Below are positions 21,008-27,914 of a DNA stretch of 45,349 nucleotides, piece by piece. The stretch comes from an uncultured Collinsella sp. Its GTDB lineage: Bacteria; Actinomycetota; Coriobacteriia; Coriobacteriales; Coriobacteriaceae. The translations under genes were made by a program, and so were the position numbers. The notes under the pieces are model-generated. The model was not told where the DNA came from, searched no databases, and was given only the letters and a program-made list of their open reading frames with translations. The DNA is taken from positions 1 to 45,349 of the forward strand of contig UQHT01000023.1 in NCBI GenBank assembly GCA_900540875.1, given 5' to 3'. Each line of letters opens with the position of its first letter. The stretch's first letter is position 1.

Positions 21008-21045
21008 TAAAACGTTTGACTAGCCATGGTGAACAACCCTGCTAT
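21008..21045 (+). promoter_or_regulatory. Candidate nan operon promoter with overlapping AAAACGTTT motif
   Basis: TTGACT (21016-21021) and TGCTAT (21040-21045) are spaced by 18 bases. The motif TAAAACGTTT (21008-21017) overlaps the -35 and recurs upstream of gap (33715-33724) and, as AAAACGTT, upstream of oppA (39125-39132). An alternative promoter is TTGTCA (21106-21111) with TAGTAA (21129-21134), which would place the 21123-21143 palindrome over the -10. I cannot decide between them from sequence. Confidence 0.4.
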
Positions 21046-21048
21046 CCT

Positions 21049-21280
21049 GCGGGTTGACGAAGACTGATATCTCACCTCGTCGATACATACTGTCTGGCGA
21101 ATCGTTTGTCAATGAATTCGGTGAACGGTAGTAAATACCGTTCAAGCGTATGTATGTATCGGTCGCCGAGCGCGGCACCTCAGTTGGGTTCGTCGGTAGG
21201 TAAGGTATATATCGTCCGCAAGTTGCGCGGGGGCGCGTCTAGGTGCTCCCGGGTAAGATTCTCTATTGATAGGAGAAGAC
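21049..21280 (+). promoter_or_regulatory. Long structured leader of the nan operon (candidate cis-regulatory RNA)
   Basis: Together with the promoter region, this makes the 365-base gap between uvrC and the binding protein. Three nested pairings can form a multibranch fold. P1 is CGATACATAC (21081-21090) with GTATGTATCG (21152-21161), extended by CTCG (21076-21079) with CGAG (21167-21170). P2 is CGAAT (21098-21102) with ATTCG (21116-21120). P3 is GAACGGTA (21123-21130) with TACCGTTC (21136-21143). Downstream GCACCT (21175-21180) can pair with AGGTGC (21241-21246), and TTCTC (21259-21263) with GAGAA (21273-21277), the latter covering the ribosome binding site. It matches no riboswitch class I recognise. 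The same palindromes could instead be protein operators. Confidence 0.5.
21123..21143 (+). promoter_or_regulatory. Perfect inverted repeat, possible operator
   Basis: GAACGGTA and TACCGTTC form a perfect 8-base inverted repeat around GTAAA, a 21-base site with the symmetry and size of a dimeric repressor operator (GntR-, LacI- or RpiR-type). It is also hairpin P3 of the leader. No regulator gene is present in the locus to match it to. Confidence 0.4.
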
Positions 21281-22894
21281 ATGGCCATCATCAACAAGGG
21301 TATGTCCAGGCGTTCGTTCCTCGGCCTCACCGGCAGCGTCGCTGCTGTCGCAGGGCTTGGTCTCACCGGCTGCGGTGGCAGCTCTAGCGACGAGGGTTCC
21401 GCTTCCGGTTCCACCGATTCCGCCAACCGTGGCGGCGGCGTGATCACCGCTGGTTCCGCTTACGCTCCGTCCAGCTTCGATCCCGCCAGCACCGGCTCCG
21501 CTGTGGGCCTGGGTGCTAACTGGCACGTCGTCGAGGGCCTCTACGGCATCGATTACCACGACTACAGCACCTTCAACGAGCTCGCCACCGACGATCCCAA
21601 GTCTGTGGACGACACCACTTTCGAGGTCACCATCCGCAAGGGCGCCAAGTTCTCCGATGGCACCGAGGTCACCGCTGACGATGTCGTTGCCTCCTACACC
21701 GCTTGCGCCGCTTCCGCTACCTATGCTCCGTTCTTCCAGCCCTTCGAGTCCATCGAGGCCAAGGACGCCAGCACCGTGACGGTCAAGACCAAGGTCCCCA
21801 ACTTCTCCCTGCTCAAGGATCGTCTGGCCATCGTCCGCGTTACCCCGGCCACCCAGACCGAGGAGGATCGCGCCAAGCAGCCGATCGGCTCCGGCCCCTG
21901 GATGTACGACTCTATCTCCGATACCGAGATCACCCTGGTTCCCAACCCCGAGTACAACGGTGAGTATGCTGCCGAGGATAAGAAGATCCAGTACAGCATC
22001 CTGACCGACCCCACCGCTCGCGTTACCGCTCAGCAGGAGGGCTCCACGCTCGTTATGGAGCTCGTTACCGCTGACGCCGTCGACCAGCTCGAGAGCGCCG
22101 GCTGCAAGATCGATAACGTTCAGGGTTTCGGCACCCGCTTCATCATGTTCAACGTCGCCAAGGAGCCTTGGAACAACGTCAAGGTCCGTCAGGCTGTCAT
22201 GTATGCGCTCGACACCGAGAAGATGGTCAGCAACACCTTCGCCGGCCTTGCCACCGCTGCCAGCTGCTACCTGCCCAAGAGCTTCACCAACTATCATGAG
22301 GCTTCCACGGTGTACAAGACCGACGCCAAGAAGGCTAAGAAGCTCATCGAGGAGTCTGGCATCACCCCGGGTGCCATCACCCTGCGCACCACCGACAACG
22401 AGCAGATTAAGGGCATGGCCGCCCAGGTCAAGAACGACCTCGACGCTCTCGGCTTCGATGTGACCATCCAGACCGATACCTCGCCGGCCACCTACGCTGC
22501 CATCGACGGCGGCGAGGCCTACGATATCCTCCTTGCCCCTGGCGATCCTTCCTGCTTCGGCGCCGACCCCGACCTGCTGCTCAACTGGTGGTACGGCGAC
22601 AACGTCTGGATGCAGACCCGTTGCCCGTGGAAGGAGTCCGCTGAGTGGCAGAAGCTCCACAGTCTCATGGACGAGGCTCTTGCCGCCGAGGGCGACGAGC
22701 AGCAGAAGAAGTGGAACGAGTGCTTCGACATCATTGCCGACAACGCCGTTCTGTACCCCGTTGTCCACGTCAAGACCGTCTCCGCTTCCTGGGACGATCC
22801 GTCCACTGCGCCCAACGGCGAGGCCCTCGATGGCTTCAAGGGCATCGGCACGACGAGCATGTCCTTCAGGGGCGTTGCGACCGTCAAGGCTTAA
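21281..22894 (+). CDS. Sialic acid ABC transporter, substrate-binding lipoprotein (SBP_bac_5 family)
   Basis: Extracytoplasmic binding protein of the dipeptide/oligopeptide family (537 residues). The N-terminus MSRRSFLGLTGS has a twin-arginine (Tat) motif followed by a hydrophobic stretch and a lipobox LTGC with the lipidated Cys31, then a Gly/Ser-rich linker. The mature part shows the family pattern (TFEVTIRKGAKFSDGTEVTADDV near 105-130). ATG 21281 has AGGAGAAG upstream; the frame can be extended to a TTG at 21266, but that would swallow the ribosome binding site. By sequence alone it could bind peptides. Assignment to sialic acid rests on the adjacent nanA, nanK and nanE and on the resemblance of the whole transporter to the SatABCD/SiaEFGI type known from Haemophilus ducreyi and Corynebacterium glutamicum. 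Confidence 0.72.
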   Translation: MAIINKGMSRRSFLGLTGSVAAVAGLGLTGCGGSSSDEGSASGSTDSANRGGGVITAGSAYAPSSFDPASTGSAVGLGANWHVVEGLYGIDYHDYSTFNELATDDPKSVDDTTFEVTIRKGAKFSDGTEVTADDVVASYTACAASATYAPFFQPFESIEAKDASTVTVKTKVPNFSLLKDRLAIVRVTPATQTEEDRAKQPIGSGPWMYDSISDTEITLVPNPEYNGEYAAEDKKIQYSILTDPTARVTAQQEGSTLVMELVTADAVDQLESAGCKIDNVQGFGTRFIMFNVAKEPWNNVKVRQAVMYALDTEKMVSNTFAGLATAASCYLPKSFTNYHEASTVYKTDAKKAKKLIEESGITPGAITLRTTDNEQIKGMAAQVKNDLDALGFDVTIQTDTSPATYAAIDGGEAYDILLAPGDPSCFGADPDLLLNWWYGDNVWMQTRCPWKESAEWQKLHSLMDEALAAEGDEQQKKWNECFDIIADNAVLYPVVHVKTVSASWDDPSTAPNGEALDGFKGIGTTSMSFRGVATVKA

Positions 22895-22957
22895 AGACTC
22901 GCTTGAGTCTGTATGCAGGATGTCGGTCGTTGGGACCGTATCCTCATAGTTGAAACA

Positions 22958-22991
22958 AAGACCCGGGCGACCTCGATGTCGCTCGGGTCTT
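22958..22991 (+). terminator. Intra-operon hairpin between binding protein and permease genes
   Basis: AAGACCCGGGCGAC (22958-22971) pairs with GTCGCTCGGGTCTT (22978-22991) over a six-base loop, 14 pairs with one G-U. The downstream TGTAATGAG lacks a real T-run. A stem here commonly protects or limits the transcript so that more binding protein than permease is made; that role is inferred. Confidence 0.6.
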
Positions 22992-23052
22992 GTAATGAGT
23001 ATCCGTACTCATATACCAGTTGGTCCTACCGACAAAAGAAAGGGGAGAGAAC

Positions 23053-24009
23053 GTGAACAACTTGCTACGTTTGATTGGAAGGCGTCTTGTGGCGCTGCCG
23101 ATCATGGCATTGGGCGTCACCGTCCTGGTGTTCTTCCTTATGTCGTTCTCCAAGACCGACCCCGCCTACACGGCGTTGGGTGACGGTGCCTCGCCCGAGG
23201 CGGTTGCCGAGTACCATGAGAAGTATGGGCTGGACGACCCCTGGCCCGTGCGCTACGTGCGCTATATGGGCGATTTGATCCATGGCGACATGGGCACCTA
23301 TGGTGCTGCTCGCAACTCCGTTGCCAAGCGCATCTCCACGGCCCTGCCCGTCACGATGCAGCTGACCTTCATCGGCCTTGCCATCGGTGCGGTCGTTTCG
23401 TTTTTGCTCGGCGTCATCGCGGCACTGTATCGCGACAAATGGCCGGACCAAGTGATCCGCGTCTTTTCCATCGCCGGCTTGGCAACCCCGTCGTTCTGGC
23501 TTGCCGTTCTGTTGATCCTGCTGTTCTCTTCCTACCTTAAGGTGCTCCCGGCATCGGGTGCTCTGCCTCACTTCACCACGAATCCGGCTGGTTATCTGGG
23601 CCGCATGATTATGCCCGCCATCGCCTTGGCATTTCCGCTGACGGGCCAGATGACTCGTATCGTGCGTACCGCCATGGTCGAGGAGCTCGACAAGGACTAT
23701 GTCCGTATGGCTCGCGGTGCCGGCGTTCCCGAGAAGGTCGTCGTCGGTATCAACGTTCTTCGCAATGCGCTGATCACCCCGGTCACCACCCTCGGCCTTA
23801 AGATCGGTTACCTCATGGGCGGCGCCGTCGTCATCGAGGTTATCTTCAACCTCCCCGGCATGGGCACCGCGATTCTGCAGGGCGTTCAGGGCAACGAGGC
23901 GAACCTGGTTCAGGGCGTCGTTATCGTCGTTGCTCTTGCCTTCATCATCATCAACATCGTGGTTGACATGCTCTACCTGCTCATCAACCCGCGCATCAGG
24001 ACGGTGTAG
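23053..24009 (+). CDS. Sialic acid ABC transporter permease (DppB-like)
   Basis: Inner-membrane permease of the binding-protein-dependent family (318 residues) with about six spans: an N-terminal span at about 10-30 and a core from about 95 to 310. The EAA loop lies in DYVRMARGAGVPEKVVVGINVLRNA and would contact the ATPase. Translation begins at GTG 23053, preceded by GGGGAGAG; the longer frame from 23020 includes that ribosome binding site and is rejected. It pairs with the permease half of the following fused protein. Confidence 0.85.
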   Translation: MNNLLRLIGRRLVALPIMALGVTVLVFFLMSFSKTDPAYTALGDGASPEAVAEYHEKYGLDDPWPVRYVRYMGDLIHGDMGTYGAARNSVAKRISTALPVTMQLTFIGLAIGAVVSFLLGVIAALYRDKWPDQVIRVFSIAGLATPSFWLAVLLILLFSSYLKVLPASGALPHFTTNPAGYLGRMIMPAIALAFPLTGQMTRIVRTAMVEELDKDYVRMARGAGVPEKVVVGINVLRNALITPVTTLGLKIGYLMGGAVVIEVIFNLPGMGTAILQGVQGNEANLVQGVVIVVALAFIIINIVVDMLYLLINPRIRTV

Positions 24010-24012
24010 ATT

Positions 24013-26028
24013 ATGGTAAAGATTCGAGAGAAGCAAACCGAGCAGCTCGAGAAGGCTGCCTCCAAGGGGCTCAAGCTCGGTGGCTGGAAGAAGATGACGC
24101 TGTCTTCTAAGATTGCCGCCGTCGTGTTGGTGCTGGTCGCCCTGACTGCGATTCTGGCGCCCCTTCTTGCCCCCTATAGCCCGGTCGAGATTTTTACGGC
24201 TCGCCAGGCTCCCGGCAACGGATTTATCTTCGGTACCGACGATAAGGGTCGCGACATTCTGTCGCGCATGCTCTACGGTGGTCGTTACTCGCTGATTATC
24301 GGCTTTGGCGCCACTGCCATGGCTCTGGTCTGCGGCTCGGTCGTGGGCGCCCTTGCGGCGGTTTCGCGCAAGGCCGTTTCCGAGACGATCATGCGTATCC
24401 TGGACATCATCATGTCCATCCCGGGCATCGCCCTCGCGGCCGTCTTCGTCTCCATCCTGGGCAACTCCGTGCCGTCGATCATCTTCGCCATCGGCTTTAT
24501 GTACACTCCGCAGATTGCCCGTATCGTGCGCGCCAACATCGTGTCCGAGTACGGCGAGGACTATGTCCGCGCGGTCATCGTTTCCGGCGCCAAGGCTCCG
24601 TGGATTTTGATCAAGCATGTTCTGCGTAACTGCATCGCCCCGATCATGGTCTTCACCGTTACCCTGGTCGCCGACGCCATCATCTTCGAGGCCTCGCTGA
24701 CCTTCATCGGCGCTGGTATCCAGGAGCCCACCGCTACCTGGGGCAACATCCTCGCCGACGCCCGCGGCGGCGTGCTCGCCGGCCGTTGGTGGCAGGCGCT
24801 GTTCCCGGGCCTGGCCATCATGATCACCTGCCTGGCGCTCAACATCCTCTCCGAGGGCATTACCGACGCCATGGCCGCTGCTCCCTCCGCCGCCCTGGAT
24901 CCGACCGATTCCTCCAAGCGTCGCGAGGCCGACCTGCTGGTCTCCGACCCCGTTCGCGCCTACAAGGAGCAGGCCCAGTCCCTCTCCGCTCGCCTTGGCG
25001 CCCTGCGCGATGTCGAGCTCAAGCGTGACGATCGCCATGTGCCCGACGAGTCTGTCGAACCGATTCTCTCGGTCCGTGACTTCTGCATTCAGTTTGAGCA
25101 TCACGGCGATATCAACGTCGTCGACCATGTCAACTTTGACGTCCGTCCTGGTCAGACCATGGGCCTGGTGGGCGAGTCCGGTTGCGGTAAGTCCATCACC
25201 ACGCTGGCCATCATGGGCCTGACCGACGATGACGAGCACCTTTCCGGCCAGGTCCTCTGGGAGGGCCGCGACCTGCTCAAGATGAGCAAGAAGGAGTGGT
25301 TCGGCCTGCGCGGTACCGATATCGCTATGGTCTATCAGGACGCCCTGTCCTCGCTCAACCCCTCCATGCTCATCTCTGCCCAGATGAAGCAGCTCACCAA
25401 GCGCGGCGGCACCCGCAGCGCCGAGGAACTCCTGGAGCTCGTGGGCCTCGACCCCAAGCGTACGCTCGAGAGCTACCCGCATGAGCTTTCCGGTGGCCAG
25501 CGTCAGCGTGTCCTGATCGCTATGGCCCTTACCCGCGACCCCAAGCTGGTCATCTGCGACGAGCCCACGACCGCTCTGGACGTTACCGTCCAGAAGCAGG
25601 TCATCAAGCTGCTCAACGACCTTCAGGCCAAGCTCGGCTTTGCCATGATCTTCGTCTCGCATGACCTGGCGCTGGTCGCCGAGGTCGCCCATAACATCAC
25701 GGTGATGTACGCCGGTCAGGTTATCGAGCAGGCGCCCACCAAGGAGCTGCTCACCAACCCGATCCACGAGTACACCCGCGGTCTTCTGGGTTCCGTTCTG
25801 TCCATCGAGAGCGGTTCGGGCCGCCTGCACCAGGTGCCCGGCGCCGTTCCGAGCCCGCGCGATTTCCCCAAGGGCGATCGCTTCGCGCCCCGCTCGAGCC
25901 ATCCGCGTATTGGCCTGGACACCCGTCCGGTCTTCAAGCGCGTGCCCGGCACCGAGCACTTCTATTCCGAGCTCCCCGACGAGGTGCTCAAGGCAAATGG
26001 TTTGACCCCTCACGCGGAGGTGATGTAG
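24013..26028 (+). CDS. Fused permease and ATPase of the sialic acid ABC transporter (DppC-DppD fusion)
   Basis: A single 671-residue chain. Residues 1-290 form a DppC-type permease with an N-terminal span, the FGTDDKGRDILSRMLYG signature and the EAA loop DYVRAVIVSGAKAPWILIKHVLRN. Residues about 290-350 are a polar linker. Residues about 350-610 form an ABC ATPase with Walker A GESGCGKS (387-394), LSGGQRQR (from 492) and VICDEPTTALD. The C-terminal tail has the position of the oligopeptide HPY domain (RFAPRSSHPR) but none of its cysteines. The frame is continuous, with no sign of a sequencing fusion. Fused permease-ATPase subunits are known in SatABCD/SiaEFGI-type sialic acid transporters, which supports the substrate call. 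Confidence 0.85.
   Translation: MVKIREKQTEQLEKAASKGLKLGGWKKMTLSSKIAAVVLVLVALTAILAPLLAPYSPVEIFTARQAPGNGFIFGTDDKGRDILSRMLYGGRYSLIIGFGATAMALVCGSVVGALAAVSRKAVSETIMRILDIIMSIPGIALAAVFVSILGNSVPSIIFAIGFMYTPQIARIVRANIVSEYGEDYVRAVIVSGAKAPWILIKHVLRNCIAPIMVFTVTLVADAIIFEASLTFIGAGIQEPTATWGNILADARGGVLAGRWWQALFPGLAIMITCLALNILSEGITDAMAAAPSAALDPTDSSKRREADLLVSDPVRAYKEQAQSLSARLGALRDVELKRDDRHVPDESVEPILSVRDFCIQFEHHGDINVVDHVNFDVRPGQTMGLVGESGCGKSITTLAIMGLTDDDEHLSGQVLWEGRDLLKMSKKEWFGLRGTDIAMVYQDALSSLNPSMLISAQMKQLTKRGGTRSAEELLELVGLDPKRTLESYPHELSGGQRQRVLIAMALTRDPKLVICDEPTTALDVTVQKQVIKLLNDLQAKLGFAMIFVSHDLALVAEVAHNITVMYAGQVIEQAPTKELLTNPIHEYTRGLLGSVLSIESGSGRLHQVPGAVPSPRDFPKGDRFAPRSSHPRIGLDTRPVFKRVPGTEHFYSELPDEVLKANGLTPHAEVM
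26016..26024 (+). promoter_or_regulatory. Perfect nine-base Shine-Dalgarno sequence
   Basis: GGAGGTGAT is fully complementary to ATCACCTCC in the 16S 3' end seen at 44-52 of this window. It sits five bases before ATG 26029, inside the end of the upstream coding region, and fixes the start of the ATPase gene. Confidence 0.85.
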
Positions 26029-26856
26029 ATGAGCGAGACCGCAGTCAACGGCGTCGAGCCGATCATCTTCCTTGATGACGTCCACGTCACCTTTAGGACC
26101 CGTACCGGCTCGATTCTGCACCCTAACCTGGTTCACGCCGTCCAGGGTGTAACGATTAGGCTCATGCCCGGTCAGACGATCGGCATCGTCGGCGAGTCCG
26201 GTTGCGGTAAGTCCACCACCGCCAACGTCATGTGCGGCCTGCAGGCCCCCACGAGCGGCAAGGTCTACTTTAAGGGCAAGGACGTTACCAAACGTACCGC
26301 CGAGGACCGTCGCCACATGGGTCGCGTCATCTCGGTCGTGTTCCAGAACCCGGCCACGGCACTCAACCCCCGTATGGTCGTTCGCGAGCAACTGCTCGAT
26401 CCCATGCGCGTCCACAACCTGGGTACCGAGGCCGAGCAGGAGAAGCGCGTCAAGGAGCTCTTGGAGCTCACCGGTCTGCCCAGCTCCGCCGCCGAGGTTC
26501 TTCCCGGCCAGCTTTCGGGCGGCCAGCGCCAGCGCGTCGCAATTGCCCGTGCCCTGTCGCTGAACCCCGATGCCATCATCGCCGACGAGCCCACCTCGGC
26601 TCTGGACGTTTCGGTCCGCGCGCAGATTCTGAACCTGCTGACCGACCTTAAGAAGGAGCTCGGCCTGGCCATGGTGTTCATCAGCCATGACATCCAGACG
26701 GTCCGCTATATCTCTGACGACATCATCGTTATGAATGGCGGCAAGATCGTCGAGCAGGGCGAGGCCAAGCAGGTCTTCCAGCACCCTCAGGACCCCTACA
26801 CCAAGATGCTGCTCGGTGCTGCGCCGTCGCTGCTGCATCCCAAGCTCGGCGAGTAG
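26029..26856 (+). CDS. Sialic acid ABC transporter ATPase (DppF-like)
   Basis: Second ATPase subunit (275 residues) with Walker A GESGCGKST (55-63), signature LSGGQRQRVAIARAL and IIADEPTSALDVS. It stops shortly after the ATPase core and so lacks the C-terminal cysteine-containing extension found in many DppF/OppF proteins, including the OppF encoded at 44165. It abuts the fused subunit with no gap. Together the two ATPase modules complete a four-domain importer. The peptide versus sialic acid question is as for the binding protein. Confidence 0.85.
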   Translation: MSETAVNGVEPIIFLDDVHVTFRTRTGSILHPNLVHAVQGVTIRLMPGQTIGIVGESGCGKSTTANVMCGLQAPTSGKVYFKGKDVTKRTAEDRRHMGRVISVVFQNPATALNPRMVVREQLLDPMRVHNLGTEAEQEKRVKELLELTGLPSSAAEVLPGQLSGGQRQRVAIARALSLNPDAIIADEPTSALDVSVRAQILNLLTDLKKELGLAMVFISHDIQTVRYISDDIIVMNGGKIVEQGEAKQVFQHPQDPYTKMLLGAAPSLLHPKLGE

Positions 26857-26872
26857 CCTCGCTTTCCCTCCC

Positions 26873-26900
26873 GTGCGCCCGGTTCCCTTGCCGGGCGCAC
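26873..26900 (+). terminator. Intra-operon hairpin between transporter and esterase genes
   Basis: GTGCGCCCGG (26873-26882) and CCGGGCGCAC (26891-26900) form a perfect 10-pair stem with an eight-base loop. No T-run follows, so it is more likely an mRNA stability or partial attenuation element than a full terminator. Confidence 0.55.
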
Positions 26901-26936
26901 CTCCGTTGCGATTTCGAAAGGTTGGGTTCACGAGCC

Positions 26937-27914
26937 ATGCCAAGTGCTCAGGAGCTACAACAGCAATTTGGTGGGTATCGGGGCGCCATGCCCCGTCCAT
27001 CAGATTTCGATCTCTTTTGGAAGGACCGCATGGCCGAGGCCGACGCCGTCGGACTTGACTATGCGATCGAGACGGCATCGGTCACCGATGCCGTGACCTG
27101 CCAGCTTTTCGACCTCTGGTATACCGGCATGTGTGGCGCTCGCCTGCATGCCAAGTACCTTAAACCCGTCTCGGACGAGCCCGTGCCATTGGTACTTCAG
27201 TTCCATGGGTATCCGGGTGCAAGCCGCAGCTGGTTTGAGCAGGCGTCGTTTGCGGGCATGGGCATGGCACTCATCGCCCTCGACTGCCCCGGCCAAGGAG
27301 GTCCCTCCGAGGACATTGGTGGATTTGAGGGCACAACGGTCGCGGGCCATATCGTCGCCGGTATCGACGGCGATCCGGCCAACCTCTACTATGTCCGCTT
27401 GCACCAAGATATTCGCGTCCTGTGCCGCATCGTTCGCGAGCTCGAGGGCATCGATCTTGCCCGTGTGTTTGTGAACGGCGCGTCGCAGGGCGGCGGTTTG
27501 GGCATTGCGACCTGTGCGCTTAACAGCGAGCTTATCAATCGCGCCGCCATCCTCTATCCCTTCCTGTCGGATTTCCGCCTGGTCTGGGATTTGGATGCCG
27601 ACGACATTGCCTACGAGGGCCTGCGCTATTGGTCTCGCTGGTTTGACGAGGACTCGACTCGTATCGACGAAGCCTATGCCAAGCTGGCGTACTTCGATTC
27701 CAAGAACTTTGCCCCTATGGTCAAATGCCCCGTGCTGTTTGGCACCGGCACAGCCGATACCGTCTGTCCGCCAGCGACGCAGTTTGCGGTCTATAACAAC
27801 CTGACCTGTGAAAAGCGTCATGAGTTCTTTGAAGGCTTTGGCCACGAGGAGATTCAGGATTTTGACGATCTGATCATTCCGTTTTTCTGCAAGGGAGGGG
27901 AGGCTCATGTCTAA
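26937..27914 (+). CDS. Acetyl esterase of the acetyl xylan esterase/cephalosporin deacetylase (CE7-like) family
   Basis: An alpha/beta hydrolase of 325 residues. The oxyanion segment QFHGYPG (88-94), nucleophile elbow GASQGG (Ser183), acid GTADTVCPP (Asp274) and GFGHE (His303) make a complete catalytic triad. The last motifs match CE7 esterases (GxSQG, HE). The family's RGQ motif is replaced by CPGQ (about 117-120). ATG 26937 is chosen because the aligned N-terminus of CE7 proteins begins similarly; the AAAGG upstream is 15 bases away, so the ribosome binding site is poor. In a sialic acid operon the likely job is removal of O-acetyl groups from sialic acid or its products, but this is inferred from context. 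It overlaps the next gene by eight bases. Confidence 0.8.
   Translation: MPSAQELQQQFGGYRGAMPRPSDFDLFWKDRMAEADAVGLDYAIETASVTDAVTCQLFDLWYTGMCGARLHAKYLKPVSDEPVPLVLQFHGYPGASRSWFEQASFAGMGMALIALDCPGQGGPSEDIGGFEGTTVAGHIVAGIDGDPANLYYVRLHQDIRVLCRIVRELEGIDLARVFVNGASQGGGLGIATCALNSELINRAAILYPFLSDFRLVWDLDADDIAYEGLRYWSRWFDEDSTRIDEAYAKLAYFDSKNFAPMVKCPVLFGTGTADTVCPPATQFAVYNNLTCEKRHEFFEGFGHEEIQDFDDLIIPFFCKGGEAHV

Noticed and set aside
21195..21210. GGTA-GGTA-AGGTATA stretch resembling the GGTATA repeats bound by E. coli NanR
   Set aside because: Only one full GGTATA is present and the spacing differs; no NanR-type gene lies in the window. Kept only as a coincidence worth remembering.
23065..27078. A 1337-codon open frame on the minus strand across the nan transporter genes
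   Set aside because: It is antisense to four clearly recognisable genes with strong C-ending codon bias, which suppresses stop codons in that frame. The translation is low-complexity and shows no family motif.
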